In this document: in pieces, positions 45,816 to 54,116 of the stretch | Numbering within the stretch: position 1 is the stretch's first letter | Layout: every line of letters starts with the position of its first letter | Assembly (NCBI RefSeq): GCF_005435165.1 | Contig: NZ_SGUC01000006.1 | Coordinates: 1 to 64,000, forward strand | DNA length: 64,000 nt | Origin: Halorubrum sp. GN11_10-6_MGM | GTDB taxonomy: Archaea; Halobacteriota; Halobacteria; Halobacteriales; Haloferacaceae | Direction of reading: 5' to 3' | Notes under the pieces: model-generated | What the model was told of the DNA's origin: nothing | Seen by the model: only the letters and a program-made list of their open reading frames with translations | Databases searched by the model: none | Made by a program: the position numbers and the translations under genes

Positions 45816-47003
45816 CTACTCGTTGCGCGGGCTGCTCGGGTGGTAGTCGGTGTCGTACTCGCCGGGGGACCCGTCGACGCGGTCGGGGTTGATCCGGCCG
45901 CCGAGCAGCATGAAGTCGAGGACGGTACAGTACAGCATCGCCTCCACGACGGGGACCGCGCGCGGCGGCAACACGGGGTCGTGGCGGCCGACGACCTGAA
46001 TCTCCTTCTCCTCGCCGGTCTCCCAGTCGGCCGAGCGCTGCTGCTTGGGGATCGAGGTCGGGGCGTGCCACGTCGCCTCGCCGTAGATCGGTTCGCCGGT
46101 GGTGATACCCCCCTGGAGTCCGCCGTGGTCGTTGCCGACGGGGACGGGGTCGCCCTCCTCGCTCTCGACGTGGTCGAACGACTCGCCGTCGTCGAACGTC
46201 CAGTCCTCGTTGCGCTCGCTGCCCGTCACGTCGACGGCGTCTTTCCCCAGCCCGAACTCGACGCCCGTCGTCGCCGGAATCGAGAACATCGCCTGTCCGA
46301 GCCGGCTCGGGAAGCCGTCGAAGCGCGGCGCGCCGAGCCCGCGCGGGACGCCGCGACACTCGAAGTAGATGGAGCCGCCGATGGAGTCGCCCTTCTCTTG
46401 GTACTCCTCGATCAGCTCTTGCATCTCTGCCGCAGCCTCGGGGTCGGCACAGCGCACGTCGTTCTCCTCGCTGTTCGCGAGCAGCTGCTCGAAGCTTACC
46501 GGGTCGGCCTCGACGTCGCCGATTCGGTTGACGTGCGCTTTGATCTCGACGTCGTGCTCGGAGGCGTCGAGGACCTGCTCGGCCACCGCGCCCGCTGCGA
46601 CCCAGTTGACGGTCTCGCGCGCCGAGGAGCGGCCGCCGCCGCCCCAGTTGCGCGTGCCGAACTTCGCGGAGTAGGTGTAGTCGCCGTGCGAGGGGCGCGG
46701 GGCGGTGACGTACGGCTCGTACTTCCCCGAGCGCGCGTCCTTGTTCTGGATCACCATTCCGATCGGCGTCCCGGTGGTGTACCCGTCCTGAACGCCCGAG
46801 TTGACGACGACCTCGTCGGGCTCGCCCCGCGAGGTGGTGATCATCGACTGCCCCGGCTTGCGCCGGTCGAGGTGCGCCTGAATTGCCTCCTCGTCGAGCT
46901 CGACGCCCGCCGGCACGCCGGAGAGGGTGACGCCCATCGCGTCGCCGTGGCTCTCGCCGTAGGTCGTCAGCTGGAAGAGTCGGCCGAACCGGTTCCCGTT
47001 CAT
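45816..47003 (-). CDS. aroC: chorismate synthase
   Basis: The 395-residue enzyme makes chorismate from EPSP with reduced FMN, the last common step of the aromatic pathway. Landmarks: GESHGDAMGVTLSGVPAG, LDRRKPGQS, TPIGMVIQNKDAR, RPSHGDYTY, GGGRSSARETVNWVAAGAVA and NDHGGLQGGITTGEPI. ATG at 47003 fits the TATA box on the minus strand (47025-47032). The frame is open eight codons further but that would leave the TATA inside the gene. Confidence 0.97.
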   Translation of the reverse strand: MNGNRFGRLFQLTTYGESHGDAMGVTLSGVPAGVELDEEAIQAHLDRRKPGQSMITTSRGEPDEVVVNSGVQDGYTTGTPIGMVIQNKDARSGKYEPYVTAPRPSHGDYTYSAKFGTRNWGGGGRSSARETVNWVAAGAVAEQVLDASEHDVEIKAHVNRIGDVEADPVSFEQLLANSEENDVRCADPEAAAEMQELIEEYQEKGDSIGGSIYFECRGVPRGLGAPRFDGFPSRLGQAMFSIPATTGVEFGLGKDAVDVTGSERNEDWTFDDGESFDHVESEEGDPVPVGNDHGGLQGGITTGEPIYGEATWHAPTSIPKQQRSADWETGEEKEIQVVGRHDPVLPPRAVPVVEAMLYCTVLDFMLLGGRINPDRVDGSPGEYDTDYHPSSPRNE

Positions 47004-47024
47004 ACCCTCACGTGTGGCCGGGGG

Positions 47025-47032
47025 CATATATG
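47025..47032 (-). promoter_or_regulatory. TATA box of aroC
   Basis: CATATATG is centred about 25 bases upstream of the aroC ATG on the minus strand, in a GC-rich surrounding. Confidence 0.6.
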
Positions 47033-47148
47033 GGTTGCAATCCGCGCAACGGGTGTCGGTCGGGGCCTCGTGGTGGCGGCGGAGGGACGGCGCGGCTGCT
47101 CGGAGCGCGACCGATGGGAGTATGTAACGGGAACGCGTCGGTCGAGGC

Positions 47149-47370
47149 GTGCGCGAACGCCTGACATCGGACCTCGGCGTGTACGCCCTCGCCGGCCTGT
47201 TCTCGCTCGTCGTCTTCGTCCTCGCCCTCGCGATCCTCTCGCGGACGCTGCCCGGCGGGCTCGCGAGCCGACAGCTCGGCGGGCTCGTGGTCGGCTACCT
47301 CCTGTTCGTCGGCGTGTACACGACCGCGTGGTTCATCTACACCGGGATCGACAGCCGCGAAGATGTCTGA
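47149..47370 (+). CDS. small membrane protein, two TM segments
   Basis: The 73-residue protein starts with GTG at 47149 and has two hydrophobic segments (residues 9-30 and 43-65) flanking ASRQLGGLVV. AGTATGTAAC, 26 bases before the GTG, can act as TATA element and supports the start. No recognised motif. Confidence 0.7.
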   Translation: MRERLTSDLGVYALAGLFSLVVFVLALAILSRTLPGGLASRQLGGLVVGYLLFVGVYTTAWFIYTGIDSREDV

Positions 47371-47460
47371 CGGCCGCGTTGCGTCCGCTCGCTGGCACCG
47401 CTCTCGGACCGACGGTTCCGCCTGCCGAACCGTTTTCACGCCGCCGTTCGACGGAGGCGT

Positions 47461-48237
47461 ATGGATTCGGACACCGTCGCCTTCGACGTCGACGACCGCG
47501 GCGTCGCGACGATCACCGTCGACCGACCGGAACAGCTCAACGCGCTCACCGTCGAGACGCTGGAGGCGATCGAGGACGCGCTCGACGAGGCCACCGACCG
47601 CGAGGCGCGCGCCCTCGTGATCGCCGGCGCGGGCGACGACGCGTTCGTCGCGGGCGCGGACATCTCCTACATGGTCGACCTCTCGACGCCCGAAGCGCAG
47701 GCGTACGCCGAGCTCGGCCACCGCGTCGCGGACGCGATCGAGACGTTCCCCGCGCCGACGATCGCCGCGATCGACGGGTACGCGTTCGGCGGCGGCTGCG
47801 AGCTCGCGTTGGCCTGCGACCTCCGAGTCGCGGCCGAGAGCGCGGTCCTCGGGCAGACGGAGATCGACCTCGGGATCATCCCCGGCTGGGGCGGCACGCA
47901 GCGACTTCCGGCGCTGGTCGGCGACGAGGTCGCCCGGCGCCTGATCTTCCTCGGCGAGCGGATCGACGCGGCCGAGGCGGCCGAGGTCGGCTTCGTCGGG
48001 GAGGTCGTCGCGGACGACGCGTTCGACGAGCGGATCGACGAGCTGACTGGCGAGCTGGCGGCGAAGCCCGCGACCGCGCTGCGCGCCGCGAAGGAGGCGC
48101 TGAACGCGGCCGGCGACGGCTCGGCGGCGACCGGGCTCGCCCTCGAACGCCGGGCGTGGGCCGGCCTGTTCGGCACGCACGACCAGCGCGAGGGGATGGA
48201 GGCGTTCTTAGCGAAGCGCGAGCCGGAGTTCGAGTAG
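47461..48237 (+). CDS. enoyl-CoA hydratase/isomerase family protein
   Basis: The 258-residue crotonase-fold protein has both oxyanion-hole regions (AFVAGADISYMVD and GYAFGGGCELAL), and the catalytic Glu block GQTEIDLGIIPGWGGTQRLP. It probably hydrates enoyl-CoA in fatty or amino acid breakdown. Length and motifs are canonical. ATG at 47461. Confidence 0.93.
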   Translation: MDSDTVAFDVDDRGVATITVDRPEQLNALTVETLEAIEDALDEATDREARALVIAGAGDDAFVAGADISYMVDLSTPEAQAYAELGHRVADAIETFPAPTIAAIDGYAFGGGCELALACDLRVAAESAVLGQTEIDLGIIPGWGGTQRLPALVGDEVARRLIFLGERIDAAEAAEVGFVGEVVADDAFDERIDELTGELAAKPATALRAAKEALNAAGDGSAATGLALERRAWAGLFGTHDQREGMEAFLAKREPEFE

Positions 48238-48299
48238 ACGGACCCACAATCGAATCGGAACAGCGGTGTGGTGGCGCGCGCCTCCGAGCGGCCGTCAGG

Positions 48300-48526
48300 C
48301 CGTGAGGAGCGCGTGCGAGGGACGCCGTGAGCGACGGGCGACCGGAGGGAGCCCGAAGCGAACGGCGAGGCTGGGGAGGTGTGAGGTGCGGTGCGGTCCG
48401 GGGCGGGATTCAAAGGGGCAGCCACGAGGCCGCGGTAGGCGACGTAAGCACTGGAAGGAGCGAACGGAGTGAGCGACTGAAGCGCGCAACGAGCGTACCG
48501 CGGCCTCGTGGCTGGGGCTTTGGCGG
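48300..48526 (+). repeat. repeat element A, with 19-bp perfect hairpin stem
   Basis: The arm starting at 48366 (CGAGGCTGGGGAGGTGTGAG) leads into a hairpin: CAAAG (48411-48415), GGG, CAGCCACGAGGCCGCGGTA (48419-48437), a 58-base loop, its exact complement at 48496-48514, GGG, CTTTG (48518-48522). An inverted second copy lies at 49341-49590. The left limit is approximate. Confidence 0.85.
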
Positions 48527-48654
48527 TGTTCGCCGTCGGTCAGCAATCACTCACTGATGACCGAATGGTTGGGGCTGTGGTGGTGAGACACACGGCGTCA
48601 GTTCGGCTTTCGTTCCGTGCCACCGTCTCTCACCGCGATCCGGCAACCGCCACG

Positions 48655-48664
48655 CTTTATTAAT
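48655..48664 (+). promoter_or_regulatory. TATA box of hpt
   Basis: CTTTATTAAT is centred about 25 bases before ATG 48684. Confidence 0.6.
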
Positions 48665-48683
48665 CCGCCCGAGTACCCGCGAC

Positions 48684-49253
48684 ATGGACCAGTTGCGGCA
48701 GTCGCTCCTCGACGCGCCGATCATCGAGAAAGGCGAGTACCAGTACTTCGTCCACCCGATCAGCGACGGCGTCCCCATGCTCGAACCGGAGCTACTCCGG
48801 GAGATCGTCATCCGGATCATCCGGAAGGCGGAGCTGGAGAACGTCGACAAGATCGTCACCCCCGCGGCGATGGGGATCCACATCTCCACCGCGCTCTCGC
48901 TGATGACCGACATCCCGCTCGTCGTCATCCGCAAGCGCCAGTACGGCCTCGACGGCGAGGTCCCGCTGTTCCAGGAGACCGGCTACTCCGAGTCGGAGAT
49001 GTACATCAACGACGTCGAGGAGGGCGACCGCGTGCTCGTGCTCGACGACGTGCTCTCGACGGGCGGCACGATGAAGGCCATCCTCGACGCGCTCACCGAC
49101 GAGGTCGGCGCGGAGGTCGTCGACGTCGTCGCCGTGATCAAGAAGGCAGGCGACAACGAGCTCGACGACACCGACTACAACGTGAAGACGCTGATCAACG
49201 TCACCGTCGAGGACGGCGAGGTCGTGATCGTCGACGCGCAGGGCGACGAGTAA
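48684..49253 (+). CDS. hpt: hypoxanthine/guanine phosphoribosyltransferase (archaeal type)
   Basis: The 189-residue purine phosphoribosyltransferase has the PRPP loop [13 protein letters not shown] (about residues 117-129) and the archaeal Hpt start [39 protein letters not shown] and [13 protein letters not shown] support salvage of hypoxanthine or guanine; adenine use cannot be excluded. The gene sits alone between two inverted hairpin elements. Confidence 0.9.
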   Translation: MDQLRQSLLDAPIIEKGEYQYFVHPISDGVPMLEPELLREIVIRIIRKAELENVDKIVTPAAMGIHISTALSLMTDIPLVVIRKRQYGLDGEVPLFQETGYSESEMYINDVEEGDRVLVLDDVLSTGGTMKAILDALTDEVGAEVVDVVAVIKKAGDNELDDTDYNVKTLINVTVEDGEVVIVDAQGDE

Positions 49254-49340
49254 GCCGGTATCCGTAGATCGACGAGGAACATCACCACGTTTCCAACCGG
49301 TCAGTTATTAACGACTGACCTCAGCAACGCGGGGACCATT

Positions 49341-49590
49341 TCCGAAGCCCCAGTCGCGGGGACTCGCGCGGCTCGGTGCGCTCCTCGCTCAGTCGCTGTC
49401 GCTCCTTCGCTGCGGTGCTTCCGTCGCCGTGCTTCGTCCTCGCGACTGCCCCTTCGAGTCCCACCCCGCCCAGCAACGCAACCGCAGCCTCACACCTCCC
49501 CAGCCTCGTTGGCGGCTCCCGGTGGTCACCGCCAACTCCCTCGCGCGGTGCTGCTCGCCCGCAAAGCGGCCTCGCAGGCACGCGCCACCG
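49341..49590 (-). repeat. repeat element B, inverted copy with covarying hairpin
   Basis: Read on the plus strand: CGAAG (49343-49347), CCC, CAGTCGCGGGGAC (49351-49363), a 72-base loop, GTCCTCGCGACTG (49436-49448), CCC, CTTCG (49452-49456), then the arm ending near 49508 (complement of CGAGGCTGGGGAGGTGTGAG). Similarity to element A is clear in the arm and hairpin; loop similarity is patchy. Confidence 0.85.
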
Positions 49591-49604
49591 CACCGCGAAC
49601 GCGC

Positions 49605-49612
49605 TTATAAAA
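49605..49612 (+). promoter_or_regulatory. TATA-like element before the DJ-1-like gene
   Basis: TTATAAAA would place transcription start near 49635, giving a leader of about 48 bases before ATG 49683. A second, weaker T-rich site (CTTTTGT, near 49650) fits a leaderless start. Confidence 0.45.
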
Positions 49613-49682
49613 CCCGCGTCGCCCCGCGTCGCTGCCGGGCGCGGGCCGCTTTTGTGTCGCGGTCGCGAACGTGGATCCGGAC

Positions 49683-50360
49683 ATGACTAGCGCGCTGTTC
49701 GTCGTGAGCGAGGAAGGGTACTGGGCCGAGGAGTGTATCGAGCCGCTGACGACGCTCGAATCCGAGGGCGTCGACGTGACCGTCGCGACGCCCTCCGGGT
49801 CGCCGCCGGTCGTCGACGAGCGTTCCTTAGAGCCGGACGCCGCGGGCGGCGAGGAACGGGTCGCGGAGCTCCGCGAGGTCGACGAGAACCACCCAGGTCT
49901 CAACGATCCCGAACCGATCGCGACGGTCGACGCCGACGGCTACGACGCCGTCGTCTTCCCCGGCGGCCACGGCACGGTCTGGGACGTGAACCAGGACCGC
50001 CACGCCCGTCAGCTCCTGCTCGACGCGGTCGCGGGCGAGGAGAGCGTCGCCCTCGTCGTCTGTCACGCCGTCGGCATCCTCGCGTTCACGCGCGAGGCCG
50101 ACGGGACGCCGCTCGTCGAGGGGCGCTCCGTGACCGGCTTCCCGAACGCGTGGGAGGAGAACATCGTCGACGACCACGACGTGATGCCGGACGGCCGGAA
50201 GCTCCCGTACTGGGTCGAAGACGAGGTCGTCCTCGCGGGCGCCGAGTGGGACGCCGAACTCGACGCCGACACGAGCGTCACCGTCGACGGCGACCTCATC
50301 ACGGCCCGCGGCCCCGGCTCGTCGGCCGAGGCGGCCGCGACGCTGCTCGACGAACTGTAG
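49683..50360 (+). CDS. DJ-1/PfpI family protein (Hsp31-like)
   Basis: The 225-residue protein has the nucleophile elbow VVCHAVG with Cys127-His128, and PGGHGTVWD upstream, as in class I glutamine amidotransferase-like proteins of the Hsp31 branch. These act as glyoxalase III, deglycase-like or chaperone proteins. The acidic Glu before the elbow, needed for Cys activation in DJ-1, would be Glu14/Glu17 in the EEGYWAEE region. ATG at 49683 is preferred to GTG 49671. Confidence 0.9.
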   Translation: MTSALFVVSEEGYWAEECIEPLTTLESEGVDVTVATPSGSPPVVDERSLEPDAAGGEERVAELREVDENHPGLNDPEPIATVDADGYDAVVFPGGHGTVWDVNQDRHARQLLLDAVAGEESVALVVCHAVGILAFTREADGTPLVEGRSVTGFPNAWEENIVDDHDVMPDGRKLPYWVEDEVVLAGAEWDAELDADTSVTVDGDLITARGPGSSAEAAATLLDEL

Positions 50361-50393
50361 GCGCCTCGCTCGGGGTCGGCCCGCTCCGCTCGC

Positions 50394-50696
50394 CTAGCGG
50401 ATCACGAACGCCGGCTCCTCGATCCGCTCGCTCTTACACTCGGGGCACCGCGACGGCTCGTTGACGAGGTCGTCGAAGCCGTCGAACCCGCAGTCGCGAC
50501 AGGCGGGCGGCGCGACGAGGAACTCCTCGTCCGCGCCGCCTCCGTCCCCGTCGCCCCCCTCTCGGACCGACCGCGAGACGTGGTCGAGGTGTTCGTACAC
50601 GACGGGCGTCGGCAGCGACAGCGTCTCGGCGAGATCGTCCGCCGTCCGCGGCTCCTCGCGGAGCGCGTCGGCGATGCGCTGGCGGGTCGTCTCCAT
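50394..50696 (-). CDS. HTH/zinc-ribbon transcription regulator
   Basis: The 100-residue protein has a winged-helix start (TRQRIADALREEPRTADDLAETLSLPTPVVYEHLDHV) and a zinc ribbon (CRDCGF...CPEC, about residues 66-86). It resembles the archaeal one-domain regulators with fused Zn ribbon (COG3357 type). Targets unknown; the convergent DJ-1-like gene and the divergent nucleotidyltransferase are neighbours. Confidence 0.85.
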   Translation of the reverse strand: METTRQRIADALREEPRTADDLAETLSLPTPVVYEHLDHVSRSVREGGDGDGGGADEEFLVAPPACRDCGFDGFDDLVNEPSRCPECKSERIEEPAFVIR

Positions 50697-50789
50697 GCGT
50701 CGGATTCGCGGTGAGCGAGGAAAAGCCGTGCGGGAGGAACGACCGGTACCGGCACAAGAGGTATGTCACCGGGGCGAGACGGGACGGGT

Positions 50790-51764
50790 ATGAAAGCAGT
50801 GGTACTTGCGGGTGGCTACGCGACCAGACTCTGGCCGATCACCGAACACCGGCCGAAGATGTTCCTCCCGGTGGGCGAGAACACCGTCATCGACGAGATA
50901 TTCGAGGACTTGGAGGCCGACGACCGCGTCGACGAGGTGTTCGTCTCGACGAACGAGCGCTTCGCCGACACGTTCGCGGAGTACCTCGCCGACAGCCCCT
51001 TTGAGAAGCCGACGCTGTCGGTCGAGGAGACCGTCGAGGAGGACGAGAAGTTCGGCGTCGTGGGGGCGCTCGAACAGCTCGTCGACCGGGAGGGGGTCGA
51101 CGACGACCTCATCGTCGTCGCCGGCGACAATATGATCAGCTTCGATCTGGGCGACTTCGCCGACTTCTTCGAGTCGAAGGGGACGCCGACGCTGGCGGCG
51201 TACGACGTCGGCGACCGCGAGCGCGCGAAGTCGTACGGGCTCGTCCAGCTCGACGGCGACGAGGTGATCGACTTCCAGGAGAAGCCCGACGACCCGCAGT
51301 CGACGCTCGTCTCCATCGCCTGTTACGCGTTCCCCGCCGAGACGCTCCCGGATCTCACCACGTACCTCGACGACGACAACAACCCCGACGAGCCGGGATG
51401 GTTCCTCCAGTGGCTACAGCAGCGCGGCGCGGTCCACGCGTACACCTTCGACGGCGCGTGGTTCGACATCGGCACCGCCGATTCCTACCTCGACGCGGTG
51501 GAGTACGCCTTGGAGGGCGGGACGCTCGTCGCCGACGACGCGACGGTCGAGGGGAGCGACCTCGGCGACGTGGTCCACGTCATGTCGGGCGCGACGGTGA
51601 CCGACTCGACGCTCGACCGCGCCGTCGTCTTCGAGGACGCCACGATAACGGACTCGGAGATCCGCAACTCCGTGATCGACACGGGCGCGACCCTGGAAGG
51701 CGTCGACCTCTCGGGCGCGCTCATCGGCTCGTACACCTCGATCACCGAGGGCGACGAGTTCTAG
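50790..51764 (+). CDS. sugar-phosphate nucleotidyltransferase (RmlA-like)
   Basis: The 324-residue protein has the nucleotidyltransferase signature MKAVVLAGGYATRLWPITEHRPKMFLPVG, a GDN metal site (VVAGDNMIS), FQEKPDDPQ, and a C-terminal left-handed beta-helix made of hexapeptide-like repeats (ATVEGSDLGDVVHVM, ATVTDSTLDRAVVFEDATITDSEIRNSVI). It probably activates glucose 1-phosphate or a similar sugar with TTP or UTP for glycan synthesis. The start at 50790 is chosen over an earlier GTG/ATG because family proteins start at MKAVVLAGG. Confidence 0.9.
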   Translation: MKAVVLAGGYATRLWPITEHRPKMFLPVGENTVIDEIFEDLEADDRVDEVFVSTNERFADTFAEYLADSPFEKPTLSVEETVEEDEKFGVVGALEQLVDREGVDDDLIVVAGDNMISFDLGDFADFFESKGTPTLAAYDVGDRERAKSYGLVQLDGDEVIDFQEKPDDPQSTLVSIACYAFPAETLPDLTTYLDDDNNPDEPGWFLQWLQQRGAVHAYTFDGAWFDIGTADSYLDAVEYALEGGTLVADDATVEGSDLGDVVHVMSGATVTDSTLDRAVVFEDATITDSEIRNSVIDTGATLEGVDLSGALIGSYTSITEGDEF

Positions 51765-51812
51765 CTCGCCTCGCTCGGCTCTCCCGTCCGAGACCCGGTC
51801 ACGCACGGGCCG

Positions 51813-52037
51813 TCAGTCTGTGCCGGCCTGCGCGTGCGTGTGGTGATAGCAGTCGAACGCCGGCTCGCCGCCGTCCGCTCCTTCCTTTCCGCCGTCGGTC
51901 GCAGGGTAAAAACAGACCCGCTGGTAGCGCTCGTTGTCGAGCAGGTTCACGACGAAGCCGCCGGTGTGCCGGGAGACCGAGTCGTACGGGTCGCCGCAGG
52001 CGGGACAGTCCGGCGGCGGGTCCTCGGGGACGTACAT
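51813..52037 (-). CDS. small zinc-finger protein, unknown function
   Basis: The 74-residue protein has CPACGDPYDSVSRHTGGFV and later CFYP and CYHHTH, which could bind one or two zinc ions. Acidic and small, of the type common in haloarchaea. ATG at 52037, in the same direction as the RCK-DHH gene upstream of it. Confidence 0.7.
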   Translation of the reverse strand: MYVPEDPPPDCPACGDPYDSVSRHTGGFVVNLLDNERYQRVCFYPATDGGKEGADGGEPAFDCYHHTHAQAGTD

Positions 52038-52087
52038 GCGACGTGTGTGGCTGGCTACGGTCGGGAGGCGGAAAACCGCCTCGCCGC

Positions 52088-53554
52088 TCAGGAGCCGTTC
52101 GAGCCGTCGCCGCTGCCGCCCTCGACGCCGAGCGCGTCGAACAGCTTCCGGCGGACCGCCTCCTCGGTGAGGTGGAGGAGCGTGTCGCGGTTGTCGCCGC
52201 TCGCCTCGATACCGGTGAAGATGCCGAGCGGAATTTCGAGCGACCCCTGCGTCGAGTGGCCGGCGGCGTCGCCCATCTCGGAGAACGCCTCGTCGAGGAC
52301 GTTCCCGATGTTCAGCCGGATGTCCTTCGAGCGCGCCGCGAGGTAGATCTTCTCGTCGGCGATGCCCAGCACGGCGGTCGTCGTGATCCCCTCCAAGTTG
52401 AGGAGGTGCTGGGCCGCCTGCGCCAGCGCCTCGCGGTCGCGGATGAAGCCGGCCGTCGAGAAGAGGTGGCTCCCCTGGACCTCGCGGTTCTGGATCGCCT
52501 CGGCGAGCACATCCAGCGTCTCCGGGCTCATCGACGGCGACTCCACCTGTTCGAGCGTGTCGTGGTTCGCGAACGGGTGGAGGTACGCCGCCGCGGTCAG
52601 GTCCGCGGGCGTCGTGTCTCGCTTGAAGTCGAGCGTCTCGGCACGGATCCCGTACAGCAGCGCGGTCGCGACCGCCTCCGATGGCGACTGGTCGAACTCC
52701 TGGAGGTACTTCGTGAGGATCGTCGACGTCGACGAGACGTTGGTCCGCACGTCGACGAACCGCGCGTCGAACGGCACCTCGGACTCCAGGTGGTCGATGT
52801 AGATGTCTATCCCGACGTCGAAGTCGAACCCCTCTTCCGCCGACTTCGCGAGGTCGACGGCGGCCACGGTGCCGTACTCGGACAGCTCTGGTGCCTCGTC
52901 GCGGGCGAGCAGGTCGATTCCGAGGAGGTTGACGAACGCGCGGTTCTCCTGGTGGCCGACGTCGCCGGAGTAGACGATGTCGGCGTCGACCCCGAACGCC
53001 TCGGCGATCGCCTGGAGCGCGGTCGCGGACGCGATCGAGTCCGGCTCCGGGTTGTCGTGGGTGAGGATCGCCATCCCGTCGCCCCCCTCCTCGATTATCT
53101 CCGCCAGCTGGCGGGCCATGTACTCCAGTTCGCCCGTCTCCAGCGACTGGAGCGCGCTGTCCGCGATCACCGTCGAGGGGTTGATCACGACGTCGGCGCC
53201 GCGCTCGCGCAGCTCGTCCTCGCTGACGGGGTCCGAAGCGCGGACGACGACGTAGTGGTCGCCGCCGGTCTCCCTGACCGCGGAGACAGCGGCCTTGTTC
53301 GCCTCCACGTCGCTGGCGAGGATCAACACGATGTCGCGGTCGGCGAGCTCGTCGACGACGTCCGGCTCGGCGATGTCCTGGACGCGCGCGTTGAGGTCCT
53401 GGTCGCGGAGCGCCTCGACCCGGCTCTCGTCGCGGTCGAGGATGAGGACGTCCTTCCCGCGCTCGGTCAGTTCCTCCGCGACGGCGTGACCGACGCTACC
53501 ACAGCCGAGGATGGCGTATCGGGTCCGCGCGGATCCGGATGCCCCACTACTCAT
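52088..53554 (-). CDS. RCK_N-DHH-DHHA1 protein with altered DHH motif
   Basis: The 488-residue protein starts with a TrkA-N/RCK Rossmann domain (GCGSVG, residues 18-23; Asp at the end of the second strand, ILDRDES), followed by a DHH phosphoesterase domain and a DHHA1 domain (about residues 380-470, with GHSTQGSLEIP, where GGH is common). DHH proteins cleave nucleotide phosphodiesters (nanoRNAs, cyclic di-AMP). Motif I is HDNPEPD (166-172; commonly HxxPDxD) and the namesake motif is DHL (254-256). Manganese binding may be affected. ATG at 53554. Confidence 0.88.
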   Translation of the reverse strand: MSSGASGSARTRYAILGCGSVGHAVAEELTERGKDVLILDRDESRVEALRDQDLNARVQDIAEPDVVDELADRDIVLILASDVEANKAAVSAVRETGGDHYVVVRASDPVSEDELRERGADVVINPSTVIADSALQSLETGELEYMARQLAEIIEEGGDGMAILTHDNPEPDSIASATALQAIAEAFGVDADIVYSGDVGHQENRAFVNLLGIDLLARDEAPELSEYGTVAAVDLAKSAEEGFDFDVGIDIYIDHLESEVPFDARFVDVRTNVSSTSTILTKYLQEFDQSPSEAVATALLYGIRAETLDFKRDTTPADLTAAAYLHPFANHDTLEQVESPSMSPETLDVLAEAIQNREVQGSHLFSTAGFIRDREALAQAAQHLLNLEGITTTAVLGIADEKIYLAARSKDIRLNIGNVLDEAFSEMGDAAGHSTQGSLEIPLGIFTGIEASGDNRDTLLHLTEEAVRRKLFDALGVEGGSGDGSNGS

Positions 53555-53689
53555 TGGAGGGATTTCCGCGGCACGACACTTAACGAGTGCGCTCTCGCCG
53601 TCCGCGCGTCCGAGAACGACCCACGAGACGGACGAGATGTCGACGGCCGAACCGATCGACAAGCCGCCGTCGTCACGGAATGAAAAGGT

Positions 53690-53697
53690 CTTTTACC
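53690..53697 (+). promoter_or_regulatory. TATA-like element of the tRNA gene
   Basis: CTTTTACC is centred about 28 bases upstream of the tRNA 5' end. Confidence 0.55.
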
Positions 53698-53720
53698 GTG
53701 ACAGGGATATCGTCTCGTGA

Positions 53721-53794
53721 GGGCCGGTAGCTCAGTTAGGGAGAGCGACGGACTCTTAATCCGTCGGTCGCGTGTTCAAATCGCGCCCGGCCCG
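53721..53794 (+). tRNA. tRNA-Lys (anticodon CTT)
   Basis: A complete cloverleaf is visible: acceptor GGGCCGG (53721-53727) with CCGGCCC (53787-53793), D-arm GCTC...GAGC, anticodon stem ACGGA/TCCGT around CTCTTAA, T-arm GCGTG-TTCAAAT-CGCGC, discriminator G. No intron and no encoded CCA. Confidence 0.97.
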
Positions 53795-54116
53795 TTCCGT
53801 TAATAAAAGATAGAGACCTCTTAGTCGCTTCTTGGCAATTAGCTGGTACCCCAGCGATAGCGCTGTGAGCAGCGTCGAGCGGCGGATCGACGTCGACCCA
53901 CGGTGGCGGACACGGTCTCAGTCATCGACTGATACGAGCGCGAGTATCGGATAGACACACCACACGTGTCAGAGATGTACACAGGGTTCGAGGGTCAATC
54001 TGTGTTCCCGAATGAGCGCGACCCAACTGCGTGGGGTGGCCGAAACACGGATCTTCTCGCTGATGGACTGATAACCGCCCCCTAGAACTTTTTATACAGT
54101 ATTATCGAACCGCTGT
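53795..54116. other. 322-base gap after tRNA-Lys, no gene seen
   Basis: The stretch is poorer in GC than its surroundings. It starts with an AT-rich segment (TTAATAAAAG) that may end the tRNA transcript, and finishes with the promoter of the beta-helix gene. No second copy of the tRNA 3' end was found, so no attachment site is shown. Confidence 0.7.
54089..54097 (+). promoter_or_regulatory. TATA box of the beta-helix lipoprotein gene
   Basis: TTTTTATAC is centred about 24 bases before ATG 54117 in a very AT-rich context. Confidence 0.65.

Larger units (their letters stand above)
48238..48683. other. 446-base gap: hairpin element A and hpt promoter
   Basis: No convincing protein frame is seen here. 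The gap holds repeat element A (48300-48526), then an AT-richer stretch with a weak inverted repeat (GGTGAGA near 48584, TCTCACC near 48627), then the hpt TATA box. Confidence 0.7.
49254..49682. other. 429-base gap: hairpin element B and upstream region of DJ-1 gene
   Basis: Apart from element B (49341-49590) the gap holds about 85 bases after hpt with no gene, and a TATA-like TTATAAAA (49605-49612), about 75 bases before the DJ-1-like ATG. No protein frame is convincing. Confidence 0.7.

Noticed and set aside
48238-48683. Short frames inside the hairpin elements as genes
   Set aside because: They overlap the repeat stems, are arginine-rich and are not preserved in the second copy.
53795-54116. 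attR copy of the tRNA-Lys end
   Set aside because: No duplicate of the T-arm/acceptor sequence was found by reading the gap or the following 2 kb.
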